From Bacteroidales bacterium (lineage in GTDB: Bacteria > Bacteroidota > Bacteroidia > Bacteroidales > Lentimicrobiaceae): DNA of 64,000 bases. The stretch is taken from the NCBI GenBank assembly GCA_016705005.1, contig JADIZB010000011.1:1-64000 (forward strand), written 5' to 3'. The notes beneath the pieces are model-generated. The model saw nothing but the letters and a program-made list of their open reading frames with translations, did no database searches and was not told the DNA's origin. Both the position numbers and the translations under genes were made by a program. Numbering within the stretch: position 1 is the stretch's first letter; each line of letters opens with the position of its first letter. Positions 41,293 through 50,533 of the stretch are shown here, piece by piece.

Positions 41293-43320
41293 ATGAGTAA
41301 ACCACTACTTCTGCTGATCATCAGCGTCTTTGCAGCGCTCCGTCTTTCCGCTACCAATGTTAGCGGTCCGGTTACTACAAATACATTATGGTCTGTTGTG
41401 AACAGCCCCTATATTGTTACCGGCAATGTGCTGGTGATGGAGGGTATAACCCTTACCATCGAACCTGGGGTTGAAGTGCGGTTTGATGCGTCGAAAGCCC
41501 TGCAGGTTAACGGAACCCTGGTTGCACGTGGCACTGCCACAGATTCAATCCGGTTTACCTCCAATACTACCCAAATCCCGGGGGCCTGGGGCAATATCTA
41601 TTTCACCACGAGTTCTGCTGATGTTGTTGTTGATAATGCAGGAAATTATGTGAGTGGAAGTATCATGGAATACTGCCTTGTAGAATATGGAGGAACCATT
41701 GAGGATACAGATGCCGACATGCTGAAGTTGGATGAGGCCTTGCCCGGTATCCGTCATTGCACCATAAAAAACGCGTTGAATGCCGGAATTGGTATTTATT
41801 ACCCCTATTTTGATCCTTTAAATTACAGGCTCGATAACAACGCCTTCCGGCAATGCAGGATTGGTATTGAAGCGCTCTGCTATTCCAAATGGTTATCAAT
41901 CACAAACAGTTCTTTTATTATGACTGAAACCGGAATTGACATTTTTGGTTACACGATCATCGACAACAACCTGTTTTCACAAAACTCCCAGGTACTAAAA
42001 CTGACTTATGGAGAACAGGTCATTACAAATAACGAGTTTTCAGATAATTTAACCACATCCACATACCCGTACCCTGATAATTTCATTATCTCACTGGAAA
42101 TTCAGGGGGTTGATTTCCGCAATAACCTATGCCAGCGTAATGGCTCAGATTTATTATATCTCCGTCCTGAAGGGGTTTGTAGAATCAGGTCAAATATATT
42201 TACCGATAATGTTTACTATTCAACCACCGGATCTCTGATCGAAATTGATGAATTTTCTTCCTGGGAAGGGGATACGTTATTTATGGAGAATAACCTCATT
42301 ACGAATAATGGAAATTTCAAACCTTTATCGGTCTCATTAATGGGTTTACAGACATATTTTACATCGAATGTAATAACCAATAACTATACTTCTGAGGAAT
42401 TGATCGATGTGTACAATTATGTTACGCAGGGTATGGATTCAATAGTAACCACATTTAAAGACAATGTCATCACCCAAAATCATAGCACATCAGATATACT
42501 CACTTCTTTCAAAGGGGTAATCGCTCTTCATGAGAACAGCTTATTCAACAACAGTTCATCAGCCTATGTTCTGAAAAACGCCAATACCCCGACTTTTCAA
42601 CCATACCTGGATGTAAGCAATAATTACTGGGGGGTTGAAACTGTTGAAGAATTAAGTGCAATTATTTACGATTTCTTTGATGATGCCAACCTGGGAATTA
42701 CGATGTACGACAGTATTCTTCTTGCCCCAACTTCATCAAACCCTGTATTGCCCCCTGCCGGTGTTCAGAAAAACGGTATGGGGAACAACAGGGTACAATT
42801 GAGCTGGTTGCCCAACTCTGAGTCCGATATAAAAGGGTATAATGTTTACTGGGGAAGCTATGCAGGTTATACTTTTGAACATATGGCAGATGCGGGGCTG
42901 AATACCAGTTTTATTGTAGAAGGAGCTTCTATTGATGATATCATTGCTGTTACCGCCTATGACAACGATTACATCTCCGGAAAGAAAAGCATAAAATGGT
43001 TGAATGAAAATATGCTCAACGGGCACGAAAGCGCCTATTCGTACGAGTTGCATTTCCCCCTGGGCATCAATGAAATCAAAGAAACAACGGACTTCAGCAT
43101 TTATCCTGTTCCGGCAAGTGAGAAAATTACCATTGAACTTAATAACCCTGATGATTATAGCACACTCAGCATTGTAAACATTCAGGGACAAACATTAAAA
43201 ACCATTCATCTCACAAATTCAAAAACCGAGGTTGGTATTGAGGAATTTACAAGAGGAATGTATTTTATTGTGCTTAGTGGCAGCAAAGGCATTTCAATGA
43301 AAAAGGTGATCAGAATGTAA
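41293..43320 (+). CDS. T9SS-exported right-handed beta-helix protein (copy 2)
   Basis: The ATG at 41293 starts MSKPLLLLIISVFAALRLSA, a signal peptide aligned with copy 1; the open frame from 41251 would add 14 unlikely residues. The 675-residue protein has the same order of domains: beta helix, FN3-like domain (VQLSWLPNSESDIKGYNVYW) and T9SS sorting domain (DFSIYPVPASEKITIELNN ... SMKKVIRM). Sequence is highly similar at both ends (LTIEPGVEVRFDASKALQVN versus LTIQPGVEVRFDASKALQVN) and more divergent in the coil repeats. The pair arose by tandem duplication. Confidence 0.85.
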   Translation: MSKPLLLLIISVFAALRLSATNVSGPVTTNTLWSVVNSPYIVTGNVLVMEGITLTIEPGVEVRFDASKALQVNGTLVARGTATDSIRFTSNTTQIPGAWGNIYFTTSSADVVVDNAGNYVSGSIMEYCLVEYGGTIEDTDADMLKLDEALPGIRHCTIKNALNAGIGIYYPYFDPLNYRLDNNAFRQCRIGIEALCYSKWLSITNSSFIMTETGIDIFGYTIIDNNLFSQNSQVLKLTYGEQVITNNEFSDNLTTSTYPYPDNFIISLEIQGVDFRNNLCQRNGSDLLYLRPEGVCRIRSNIFTDNVYYSTTGSLIEIDEFSSWEGDTLFMENNLITNNGNFKPLSVSLMGLQTYFTSNVITNNYTSEELIDVYNYVTQGMDSIVTTFKDNVITQNHSTSDILTSFKGVIALHENSLFNNSSSAYVLKNANTPTFQPYLDVSNNYWGVETVEELSAIIYDFFDDANLGITMYDSILLAPTSSNPVLPPAGVQKNGMGNNRVQLSWLPNSESDIKGYNVYWGSYAGYTFEHMADAGLNTSFIVEGASIDDIIAVTAYDNDYISGKKSIKWLNENMLNGHESAYSYELHFPLGINEIKETTDFSIYPVPASEKITIELNNPDDYSTLSIVNIQGQTLKTIHLTNSKTEVGIEEFTRGMYFIVLSGSKGISMKKVIRM

Positions 43321-43542
43321 ATCCACTGTATTGATGACAGCATCGTCAACGAGCCTGTATCATGATCACACATAAAAATGAGATTAAAGCATTTGGTCTG
43401 AGAAAGTGCAACTTACTGCCGGGGTTTACTTTCACCGAAAAACAGAACCTGTGAACCGGAGATTCCCGTGAAAGATAAATTGCAGATTGTCTGAAGCACA
43501 GGAAACAATCACGCTGACCATCAGCATATTGAATAAAATTAT

Positions 43543-43573
43543 CCCGAAGGGTCTGAAACCCTCCGGGATAACA
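43543..43573 (-). terminator. Possible terminator of the DUF4395/kinase operon
   Basis: ATCCCGAAGGGT / ACCCTCCGGGAT arms with a short loop form a stem with one mismatch downstream of the DUF4395 stop on the minus strand. Confidence 0.45.
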
Positions 43574-43598
43574 ATTCCGGCGAAACCGGCTGATATGA

Positions 43599-44285
43599 TT
43601 ATTCCTGCGGGGACTGCATTTCAGGTTGAGCCCTGTTATCGATACCAAACAGGTCATATGGCTTCTCCCTGAAGAAATCGTTGAATAAAAATACTGACAC
43701 CACGATCCAGGCAATAAATCCGAGTACAATCAGCAACTGTGCACCTGATGTTTTCTGAATATCCTGCCGTGATTTTACATCACACACCTCACCGGGGCAA
43801 TACTGGGCTTTCTCTTTATAAAACCAACCGTAAAACTTGCACCCGAGGCATATTCCGAATGCCGATTCAAAGAACAGGAATATCAGGCAAATGAGGCAGA
43901 TAAGGCCGGTTATGGGACTATATGAATTGACGATGACCTGCAAAACAAGCATAATGATTCCCAGCGCCAGGCCGATGATCCAGGCAAACTTCTTCTGCTT
44001 TGCACCAACATACTCAGGAGTCTGGTTAAACACAATCAGGCGGCCCAGGATTAATGTTGGAGCGAACCTGGGATTGATGAATACACGCACGAGAAAATCG
44101 GTCAGGAAAATGACAATGGCATATTTCAGCAACAGGAAATTCCCGGTTAAAATCACCGTCAGTATAGAAGTAAACATCAGCAGAAAGAGCAATCCTGCCG
44201 CTGCACGGACCTCCCTTTCATTTAAAACCGGAATGCTGTATCCATCAACATCTTCTCCAAATTTAATTGTTTTATTGTTGTTCAT
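43599..44285 (-). CDS. DUF4395 membrane protein
   Basis: The 228-residue protein has about five hydrophobic segments and the family motif VRVFINPRFAPTLILGRLIV. A second half contains ESAFGICLGCKFY with the conserved CLGC cysteines, and a Cys pair near EKAQYCPGEVC. DUF4395 proteins lie often near sulfur-transfer or thioredoxin genes; function is unknown. Its start overlaps the histidine kinase gene by 14 bases (44272-44285), so it is translationally coupled and could be the sensed or controlled partner. Confidence 0.85.
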   Translation of the reverse strand: MNNNKTIKFGEDVDGYSIPVLNEREVRAAAGLLFLLMFTSILTVILTGNFLLLKYAIVIFLTDFLVRVFINPRFAPTLILGRLIVFNQTPEYVGAKQKKFAWIIGLALGIIMLVLQVIVNSYSPITGLICLICLIFLFFESAFGICLGCKFYGWFYKEKAQYCPGEVCDVKSRQDIQKTSGAQLLIVLGFIAWIVVSVFLFNDFFREKPYDLFGIDNRAQPEMQSPQE

Positions 44286-46965
44286 TTTTTTCGTTTTTTT
44301 TGTTAGACCGGATTTCTCCGAATGATTTGTTATTGTGTGGATTGAAATGCTTGTGAATCAAAGCCATCAGCTTTTCTTTACTGATGGGTTTAGATATATA
44401 ATCGTTGCAACCTGCCTCAATAGATTTTTCTCTGTCGCCGGCTTGTGCGAAAGCTGTCTGTGCAATGATAATCACATCTTTATTTTCCTGCCGGATCTTC
44501 CGGGTAGCTTCATATCCGTTCAGGCCGGGCATTTGTATATCCATCAGGATTAAATCAATGCCGGGGTTATCATGAAATAAATCAATGACTTCATTCCCTG
44601 TCCTGGCTTCAAGGATTTCCTGGCTGAATTCCCTGACAAAGGTATAAACAAGTTTTTTAGATGTTTCATCATCTTCAGCAATTAAAACTTTCAACTTCTT
44701 CATTTCAGCTTCCGGCTTTTCCAATGCTGCCGTATTATCAGCAACCACAGGTTTTCGCCCTGCTACGATGTAGGGAAGGGTAAAATAGAAAACGGATCCC
44801 GAACCTGCATCACTTTCTACCCATATTTTGCCACCCAGCATATCTACGTATGCCCTGGTAATCGACAAGCCCAGTCCTGCGCCCTGATATGCATTCTTGC
44901 CGGAAACATCTGCCTGGACGAATCGTTCGAATACCATTGCCTGCCTGTCTTTGGGTATCCCTATTCCGGTGTCTCTGACAAAAAACCTCATCATCAGCCG
45001 CTGATCAGACTGAACTATTTCATATCCAAACTCGATTGACCCCTCTTTTGTATACTTAATAGCGTTTTTTACCAGATTGGTCAGAATAGCAAATACTTTT
45101 TCAGGGTCGGTTTTTATAACAGACTCATCAGCCATAAGAGAATTGCTGTAATAGAGCTTCATCCCCTTCGCTTCAACTTCGGGTTTGAAGAAGTAATAGA
45201 CATATTCGATCTGTTCGTTTATGTTTGATTCTCTGATATCGGCCTTCATCAGACCAGCTTCAATTTTCGAGATGTCTATAATGTCGTTGATGATGCTGAG
45301 CATACGCTCACCGCTTTTCTCAATAATCTCAATGTAATTCTTCTGATCTTCACCGGTAAGGTTCGGATTTTTCAACAAATCGGCAAAACCAAGAATGCCG
45401 TTCATAGGAGTCCTGATTTCATGACTCATATTTGCCAGAAAAGCCGATTTCAGCCGATCACTTTCTTCGGCCTTTTCCTTGGCAATGATCAGTTCTTTCT
45501 CGGCCTGTTTTCTTTCAGAGATGTCACGAATGATCCCTTCATGAAAAAGTATCTCACCTGAATCACTGTATGTGTACCACCCGTGATCTTCCACCCATAC
45601 CTCATTTCCGTCTTTCTTCCTGAGTCTGTATGAAATCAGATCTTTGTCGATACCTTCAATGGTTAACCTTTCACGATCCAGCGGGTCAAAATACAGCTCT
45701 TTTCCTATGCTTATACCCATCAATTCTTCCTTACTGCTGAAACCCAGTATTTTCAACATGGCCGGGTTCACCTCAATAACCTGCCCGTCATGGCTGGTTT
45801 TGTAAACACCATCGGGCATCTTCTCAATCAGATTCCGGTAAACTTCATTGCTTTCATTCAAGGCCAGTTCAGCCTTTTTCCGCTCGGTGATATCCCTCGC
45901 AATAAGAACCGAACCTATTACCGAACCCAGATTGTCACGGACTGGCGAACTTGAGAAAATAACAGGAATGTTTTGTCCGTTTCCCGCCCGAAAACTACCC
46001 TCCCGGTTTGTAAAGGATTTCTTTTCAATAATTTTTGCATACAAATCAGCTACCGAATCATTCTGTGGAAGAACTGCAGTTATGGATTTTCCCTCCAGGT
46101 CCGCACGTTTGTATTGCAATGTAGCCAATGTTGCTTTATTAACATTCAGTATAACCCCTTCCTGATCCAGAAGAATCAGAAACTCGTCCATGGCTGAAAC
46201 AATACTCTCAGCCGCTATGGTGGGTGTTATCGTAAGGAAACGGTATTTAAAAATTGCGTAAAGTATACCACTTCCGAAAATGAATACCATAAGATTAGTC
46301 AACGGAGGAATCCGGTAAATACCCATATTCTGAATCACAACATCCATTAATGTCCCTGCAAGGATGCCTACCATTGAAATAACGACCACAATCTTTGACA
46401 ATTTTTTCTCATTTGAATCCTTCAACCTTCGGCAGAAAATAAGTATAATTGAAACAGATAATAGCGTAAATATCAGATAGTAAGAAAAGAACAGATATGT
46501 CCACACTGAATCGGACCAATCGAGCGACCATCCGTATGGCTGTCTGACCGGATTAACCGACAAATTATTGGTCAACTGCAAATAAATAAATAAAGCCGGC
46601 AACAATACAACCGGGAGCAGGAACCACTTTTTTCTGACAATATTCTGATTTTTCGTAAACGCAAGTGCAAAAGAAAGAAATACACTGGCAAAGCTAATCC
46701 AGCCAAAGGATGCTATATTCTGCATAATGATCACCAACTCAATGTTAATTGACCTGTCGGGATTATGCACAATAACATCACCAAAATTCCACAGGGAATA
46801 GCAGATCATCAGAAATGCACTCATCCGGTTGAGCAGTGACCGGGTATCTCTGTAAAAAATAAAAACGGCCAGGGCTGCAGATGCAATAAAACTGAAAAAA
46901 TGCAGGAACGGAAGAAATATCATTGATATACCGGAGAAATATCGATTAAAAAAATCCGATTGCAC
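44272..46965 (-). CDS. Hybrid sensor histidine kinase (7TM sensor, two PAS, HisKA, HATPase, receiver)
   Basis: The 897 residues contain, in order: about seven membrane helices of the histidine-kinase N-terminal 7TM type (1-230); PAS 1 (~240-355; DEFLILLDQEGVILNVNKAT); PAS 2 (~375-490; NLIEKMPDGVYKTSHDGQV) with a PAC region; HisKA with FLANMSHEIRTPMNGILGF; HATPase with NAIKYTKEGSIEFGYE and GAGLGLSITRAYVDMLGG; and a receiver with acceptor Asp in DLILMDIQMPGLNGYEATRK. No transcription factor or effector lies nearby, so its output partner is unknown. The operon continues with DUF4395. Confidence 0.95.
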   Translation of the reverse strand: MQSDFFNRYFSGISMIFLPFLHFFSFIASAALAVFIFYRDTRSLLNRMSAFLMICYSLWNFGDVIVHNPDRSINIELVIIMQNIASFGWISFASVFLSFALAFTKNQNIVRKKWFLLPVVLLPALFIYLQLTNNLSVNPVRQPYGWSLDWSDSVWTYLFFSYYLIFTLLSVSIILIFCRRLKDSNEKKLSKIVVVISMVGILAGTLMDVVIQNMGIYRIPPLTNLMVFIFGSGILYAIFKYRFLTITPTIAAESIVSAMDEFLILLDQEGVILNVNKATLATLQYKRADLEGKSITAVLPQNDSVADLYAKIIEKKSFTNREGSFRAGNGQNIPVIFSSSPVRDNLGSVIGSVLIARDITERKKAELALNESNEVYRNLIEKMPDGVYKTSHDGQVIEVNPAMLKILGFSSKEELMGISIGKELYFDPLDRERLTIEGIDKDLISYRLRKKDGNEVWVEDHGWYTYSDSGEILFHEGIIRDISERKQAEKELIIAKEKAEESDRLKSAFLANMSHEIRTPMNGILGFADLLKNPNLTGEDQKNYIEIIEKSGERMLSIINDIIDISKIEAGLMKADIRESNINEQIEYVYYFFKPEVEAKGMKLYYSNSLMADESVIKTDPEKVFAILTNLVKNAIKYTKEGSIEFGYEIVQSDQRLMMRFFVRDTGIGIPKDRQAMVFERFVQADVSGKNAYQGAGLGLSITRAYVDMLGGKIWVESDAGSGSVFYFTLPYIVAGRKPVVADNTAALEKPEAEMKKLKVLIAEDDETSKKLVYTFVREFSQEILEARTGNEVIDLFHDNPGIDLILMDIQMPGLNGYEATRKIRQENKDVIIIAQTAFAQAGDREKSIEAGCNDYISKPISKEKLMALIHKHFNPHNNKSFGEIRSNKKNEKNEQQ

Positions 46966-47159
46966 CTGTTAATCCTGGCGCTCACGGGCTGGCTGTTGTT
47001 AAAAAAACGGGAATAAGGTTTACAAATATACATCATGTAGATCGTAAAACAAATTCAGCTCCTTCGTGTTTCCCGGCTGATTTGAAATATCAATTGCAAC
47101 CGGCTGTCAGAATTGCTCAGTCTGGTTCATTATAAATGTCAGGGATTAAACTTTCATTC

Positions 47160-47480
47160 TCAGAAAGTCACCATCTTATCGGCCCACACCACCAGGTTAA
47201 CACAATCAACCATGGTTGAGAGTGGGCAGGCTTCGGTTTCGTTCAGATGTCTTGATTTCAGGCAGGTTCCGCAGGCCAGAATTTCACCACCAACATCAAT
47301 AAAGGCTTTTAACTGCGCGTCTACATTGTATTTATCATGGGTAAGGCCTTCACATTCCACAGCTTCACCCATTAAAAAAACCTTCACCTCATGGCCCTGT
47401 TTCCTCGCCGTTACAGCAAACCGGAAAGCGTTCCAGGCTTTTTCAAACGCTTTGGTTTCGATAATAATTCCTATTTTCAT
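47160..47480 (-). CDS. DsrE/DsrF-like sulfur-relay protein
   Basis: A 106-residue protein with the DsrE fold start MKIGIIIETKAFEKAWNAFRFA and the motif DVGGEILACGTCLKSRHL, whose Cys residues occupy the active-site region of the family (ILACGTC). VEWVDCVNL-like segments (MVDCVNLVVWADKM) close the fold. DsrE proteins carry sulfur as persulfide. It is the last gene of the minus-strand operon with DUF190 and CrcB, 27 bp after the DUF190 gene. Confidence 0.85.
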   Translation of the reverse strand: MKIGIIIETKAFEKAWNAFRFAVTARKQGHEVKVFLMGEAVECEGLTHDKYNVDAQLKAFIDVGGEILACGTCLKSRHLNETEACPLSTMVDCVNLVVWADKMVTF

Positions 47481-47507
47481 TGTACAATTAAAAAGAAATA
47501 CAAAAGT

Positions 47508-47876
47508 TTACAGGGTAAAGAATTTCTTTTTGATTCCCTGCTTGAACAGGACAATCTCAATTTTCTCTGTCGTAATCAGGCATCCGGTGGGTATCTTATC
47601 AAACCATGGCCGGATTCCCTTCATGAAATGCTCAATTTTAGATGCTTCATCAATCATTTCAATAACAACAGGTAGTTTCTCGGTGATTTCCCAGAATTTT
47701 GATGAATGCACTATACTGCTGGAACCAAAACCCATGCTTCCGCGAATCACTGTGGCTCCGGAAAGGCCATATCTTCTTGCTGCAAAAACAAGGGTTTCAC
47801 TCAACAGTGAATGCCTGAATTTATCGGTACTGCTGATATAAATCCGCAACCGTATTGATTCTTTACCTGTTTCCAT
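47508..47876 (-). CDS. DUF190 protein
   Basis: This 122-residue protein matches DUF190 (RIYISSTDKFRHSLLSETLVFAARRYGLSGATV, MGFGSS, LPVVIEMIDE). The fold resembles PII-like proteins, and DUF190 genes are usual neighbours of crcB. It begins two bases after the crcB stop, so it is co-translated. A regulatory role in fluoride export is plausible but unproven. Confidence 0.9.
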   Translation of the reverse strand: METGKESIRLRIYISSTDKFRHSLLSETLVFAARRYGLSGATVIRGSMGFGSSSIVHSSKFWEITEKLPVVIEMIDEASKIEHFMKGIRPWFDKIPTGCLITTEKIEIVLFKQGIKKKFFTL

Positions 47877-47878
47877 AC

Positions 47879-48256
47879 TCAGAAGATTTTGGTGAGAGCA
47901 TGACCACCAAAGGTAGCCAGCAGTCCTAAAAATACACTCAAACCAGTATAAAGAGAAAAATACAGAAAACTGCCATCGCGAAGCAGGGCCATATTTTCGC
48001 TCGAAAATGTTGAGAAAGTAGTAAATCCGCCACAGAAACCCACAGTGAGAAATAACCGTACTTCAGCATTGCTAAGGTTGTCACGTTCCGACAGGCCAAA
48101 AAACAATCCGATAAGAAAACAGCCAATAAGGTTTACAATGAATGTCCCGAAAGGGAATGCCGTGATCAATGTATTCTGTACGTAACGAGAAACAAGATAT
48201 CGTGAAATACCACCCAGAAAACTGCCGGAACCAATGACAAGGAGAACTTTTAACAT
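47879..48256 (-). CDS. crcB: Fluoride channel FluC (CrcB)
   Basis: FluC channels export fluoride as dual-topology dimers. The 125-residue, four-helix protein has the diagnostic GSGSFLGGISRYLVSR, FPFGTFIVNLIGCFLIG (Asn of the pore) and GFCGGFTTFSTFSSE (phenylalanines and central sodium site). It is the first gene of the operon crcB-DUF190-dsrE. Confidence 0.95.
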   Translation of the reverse strand: MLKVLLVIGSGSFLGGISRYLVSRYVQNTLITAFPFGTFIVNLIGCFLIGLFFGLSERDNLSNAEVRLFLTVGFCGGFTTFSTFSSENMALLRDGSFLYFSLYTGLSVFLGLLATFGGHALTKIF

Positions 48257-48327
48257 AAAACTGAAAAATAATTTGTTACATATGGTATTCTATTGACTTC
48301 GCAACGATAGCCTGTATTTTATAACCC

Positions 48328-48395
48328 GGAGTCATCAGATTGCAAAGAAGGTCAATGGCTAAACCCTCAGCAAGATCAAAGATAAGCATTATTTA
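48328..48395 (-). promoter_or_regulatory. Possible degenerate fluoride riboswitch upstream of crcB
   Basis: About 70 bases before crcB, the minus strand reads CTGATGACTCC (48338 to 48328), which matches the 3' half of the fluoride (crcB) riboswitch motif. The expected 5' half (GG-GATGG type) is not obvious in the upstream ~55 bases, so the call is weak. Confidence 0.3.
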
Positions 48396-48542
48396 CCTGG
48401 CATTGCCATATTCAACATGACCAGGAAGCAAACCCTTCAAACTAACCGGGCTGGATTCTGTTTAATATCAGTAGCAGATTATTGAACAAGCTTAACTTCT
48501 TTAACATTATTATTTTCAGATCCCTTTCTTCAACCTGATCTC

Positions 48543-49277
48543 ATGGTTATACTCAATAACATCTGGCTTATACTGTTCGTAATATGGGGATTGCCCCTTA
48601 CATTTTACAGGAGTAAATTCCGTAAAATCGTTTATCAGACAGGGAACTGGACCATCAACATTAAACCATATTTCGGCAAAGAACTGAAAGCACTTTTTGG
48701 CAATTTGTATCCCGAAAACAAAAAATATCAGAAATTGAGAAACTTTTACCGTTTCTATCTTATTGTATACCTGCTCTTATTCACCGCTTATTTAGCACTT
48801 CACAAGGACAAACAAATGAATGAAATCAAAATTGGCAGCACCATCCCTGAATTTACACTTCCCGATCAGAATGGGAATCCGTTTAGCATCGGTTCTTTGC
48901 TGGGCAAAAAGAACCTGGTGATCTACTTCTATCCCAAAGACGATAGTCCTGGTTGTACAGCTCAGGCCTGTTCGTTCCGCGATCAGTTTGAGGTGTTCAC
49001 CGAAGCCAATGCTGTTATCATTGGCATCAGCGGACAATCGGTTAAAAGCCACAGGGAATTTGCTGAAAAGCACCATCTCAGTTTCACACTACTGAGCGAT
49101 GAAGGAAATAAAATCAGGAAGAAGTTCGGCGTTCCTACAAATCTGCTTGGCCTGTTGCCGGGTAGGGTAACTTATGTTGCAGATAAAACAGGCAAAGTTA
49201 TCTACATGTTTAATTCGCAGCTCCAAACCGAAAAGCACGTAGAGGAGGCACTAAGGATATTGAAAGAATTGAAATAG
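48543..49277 (+). CDS. Membrane-anchored peroxiredoxin (Bcp/PrxQ) fusion
   Basis: Residues ~95-244 form a Bcp/PrxQ peroxiredoxin: IPEFTLPDQNGNPFSIGSLL, the peroxidatic Cys138 in PKDDSPGCTAQACSFRD with a second Cys at 143, and VTYVADKTGKVIYMF. The first ~90 residues are unrelated, with two hydrophobic helices (ILFVIWGLPLTFY; FYLIVYLLLFTAYLAL). An ATG at 48816 (MNEIKIGST) could give the soluble enzyme alone. The fusion places the peroxidase at the membrane. It reduces hydroperoxides with thioredoxin. Confidence 0.85.
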   Translation: MVILNNIWLILFVIWGLPLTFYRSKFRKIVYQTGNWTINIKPYFGKELKALFGNLYPENKKYQKLRNFYRFYLIVYLLLFTAYLALHKDKQMNEIKIGSTIPEFTLPDQNGNPFSIGSLLGKKNLVIYFYPKDDSPGCTAQACSFRDQFEVFTEANAVIIGISGQSVKSHREFAEKHHLSFTLLSDEGNKIRKKFGVPTNLLGLLPGRVTYVADKTGKVIYMFNSQLQTEKHVEEALRILKELK

Positions 49278-49382
49278 GCTTGATACCGGAGGTCCTGGAA
49301 CTGCCGGGTATAACATGGAGATCTTGTTATTGTAGAAAATTGTCAGCTGAAAAGTTCTGATCAAAGTTGCAAAGATTCAGAT

Positions 49383-50081
49383 TCAGCTGAAATATATCCA
49401 GACGAAATACAACCCGGTTAGGATAAACAAAACCGCTACTACCCTCCTGAACCAGGCTTCAAAGATTTTAACCTTGTTATAAAACCTGGCGACCCCACCT
49501 ATACTGAATGCCAGCAGGTAGGCCAGCAATATTACAGGCAGGCCGGTAGCGATGGCAAAATCAGGCAGAAGCAGCAATCCTGATGGCTGGGAGAGAACCA
49601 TGGGCATAAGCATTCCAAAATAGAGAACCCCGCTATACGGGCAAAAGGCCAGTGCGAAAATCACCCCAAGGAGAAGCGCTCCCCAACTGCTCCCTGCTTT
49701 TACTTTATCGGCAAACCGCTGCATCAAGGTACCGGATGAACCCGGGAGTTTAATTATCCCCAGCATAAAAATACCGATGATGATCAGCAGTGGCCCGATC
49801 CATTTCTCACCGTTGGCCTGAACGGCCCGGCTGACCTGAAATTTGCTGGCGCCAAAAAAGATGATCGCGCCAAGTATGGTATAAGTGAGCGTCCGGCCAA
49901 GGGTATAATAAAGTCCGTTCAGAAAAACAGTCCGCTTACTTTCAACGTCCTTGCTGATATAAGCCAGTGCAGTTATATTGGTAGCCAGCGGGCAGGGACT
50001 AATGGCCGTCATTAAACCCAGAAGGAAGGCTGTCAGCAGCGGGAATGTGCTCTGGTCGATGAGGTTTTGTATGAATTCCAT
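49383..50081 (-). CDS. ArsG-type organoarsenical efflux permease (CcdA/TauE-like)
   Basis: A 232-residue, six-helix protein with FLLGLMTAISPCPLATNI near the N-terminus and LALAFCPYSGVLYFGML in the second half, the paired Pro-Cys signature of the ArsG/CcdA-like group. The family is named from the Shewanella arsEFG operon, linked with aromatic arsenical handling. Its gene order with ArsF- and ArsE-like proteins upstream supports the name. Its substrate here is not proven. The ATG is preceded by a short-word repeat array. Confidence 0.75.
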   Translation of the reverse strand: MEFIQNLIDQSTFPLLTAFLLGLMTAISPCPLATNITALAYISKDVESKRTVFLNGLYYTLGRTLTYTILGAIIFFGASKFQVSRAVQANGEKWIGPLLIIIGIFMLGIIKLPGSSGTLMQRFADKVKAGSSWGALLLGVIFALAFCPYSGVLYFGMLMPMVLSQPSGLLLLPDFAIATGLPVILLAYLLAFSIGGVARFYNKVKIFEAWFRRVVAVLFILTGLYFVWIYFS

Positions 50082-50087
50082 TTTCCT

Positions 50088-50117
50088 TGATTTGAGAATT
50101 TGAGAATTTGAGAATTA
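50088..50117 (+). repeat. TTTGAGAA word array (left flank of the four-helix-bundle gene)
   Basis: TTTGAGAA is repeated three times, starting seven bases before the arsG start. It is the inverted counterpart of the array at 50534-50565. Confidence 0.8.
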
Positions 50118-50125
50118 CTCTTTGA

Positions 50126-50476
50126 TCAGGAAGATTTTGATGTTATTATTATTTTTGACAGGACATTTATTATAGAATTCAGTTTTTCGACAAGATCTTC
50201 AGGATCAGGATACATGGGTGATAGTTTGCATAAGATAAGCCAGTAATCAGTTTCATCGGCTTCTTTGGCTGCTATTTTCATTTTGTGAATAAAATCAGCC
50301 TTACTCTCAGCGTTTTGGGCTTCCCTGACATTGGATCCAATTGAAGTCCCTGATTTTAAAATCTGTTTCGCAATGATATATTTTTTCAGACTTTCCAATT
50401 TCTCAGCATACTGTATAATATCAATCGCAAATTCAAGTGATAGCTTAACAATCAAATTTTCATTATCTTTTTTCAT
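50126..50476 (-). CDS. Four-helix-bundle protein (S23/23S rRNA intervening-sequence family)
   Basis: A 116-residue, all-helical protein with family motifs KLSLEFAIDIIQYAEKL, KQILKSGTSIGSNVREAQNA and FIHKMKIAAKEADETDYWL. Members occur in 23S rRNA insertions and as solitary genes throughout Bacteroidota genomes; function is unknown. It lies between arsF and arsG in the same orientation, flanked by inverted short-word arrays. It has no clear relation to arsenic, and its position suggests insertion into the operon. Confidence 0.88.
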   Translation of the reverse strand: MKKDNENLIVKLSLEFAIDIIQYAEKLESLKKYIIAKQILKSGTSIGSNVREAQNAESKADFIHKMKIAAKEADETDYWLILCKLSPMYPDPEDLVEKLNSIINVLSKIIITSKSS

Positions 50477-50533
50477 TTAAGCATCCTTTCACCTTTAATG
50501 ATTTAAGATCCCAAATTTCCCATGTTATAACAT

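Noticed and set aside
50126..50476. Intervening sequence within a 23S rRNA gene
   Set aside because: The encoded protein belongs to that family, but the gene lies between protein-coding ars genes and no rRNA sequence is present.
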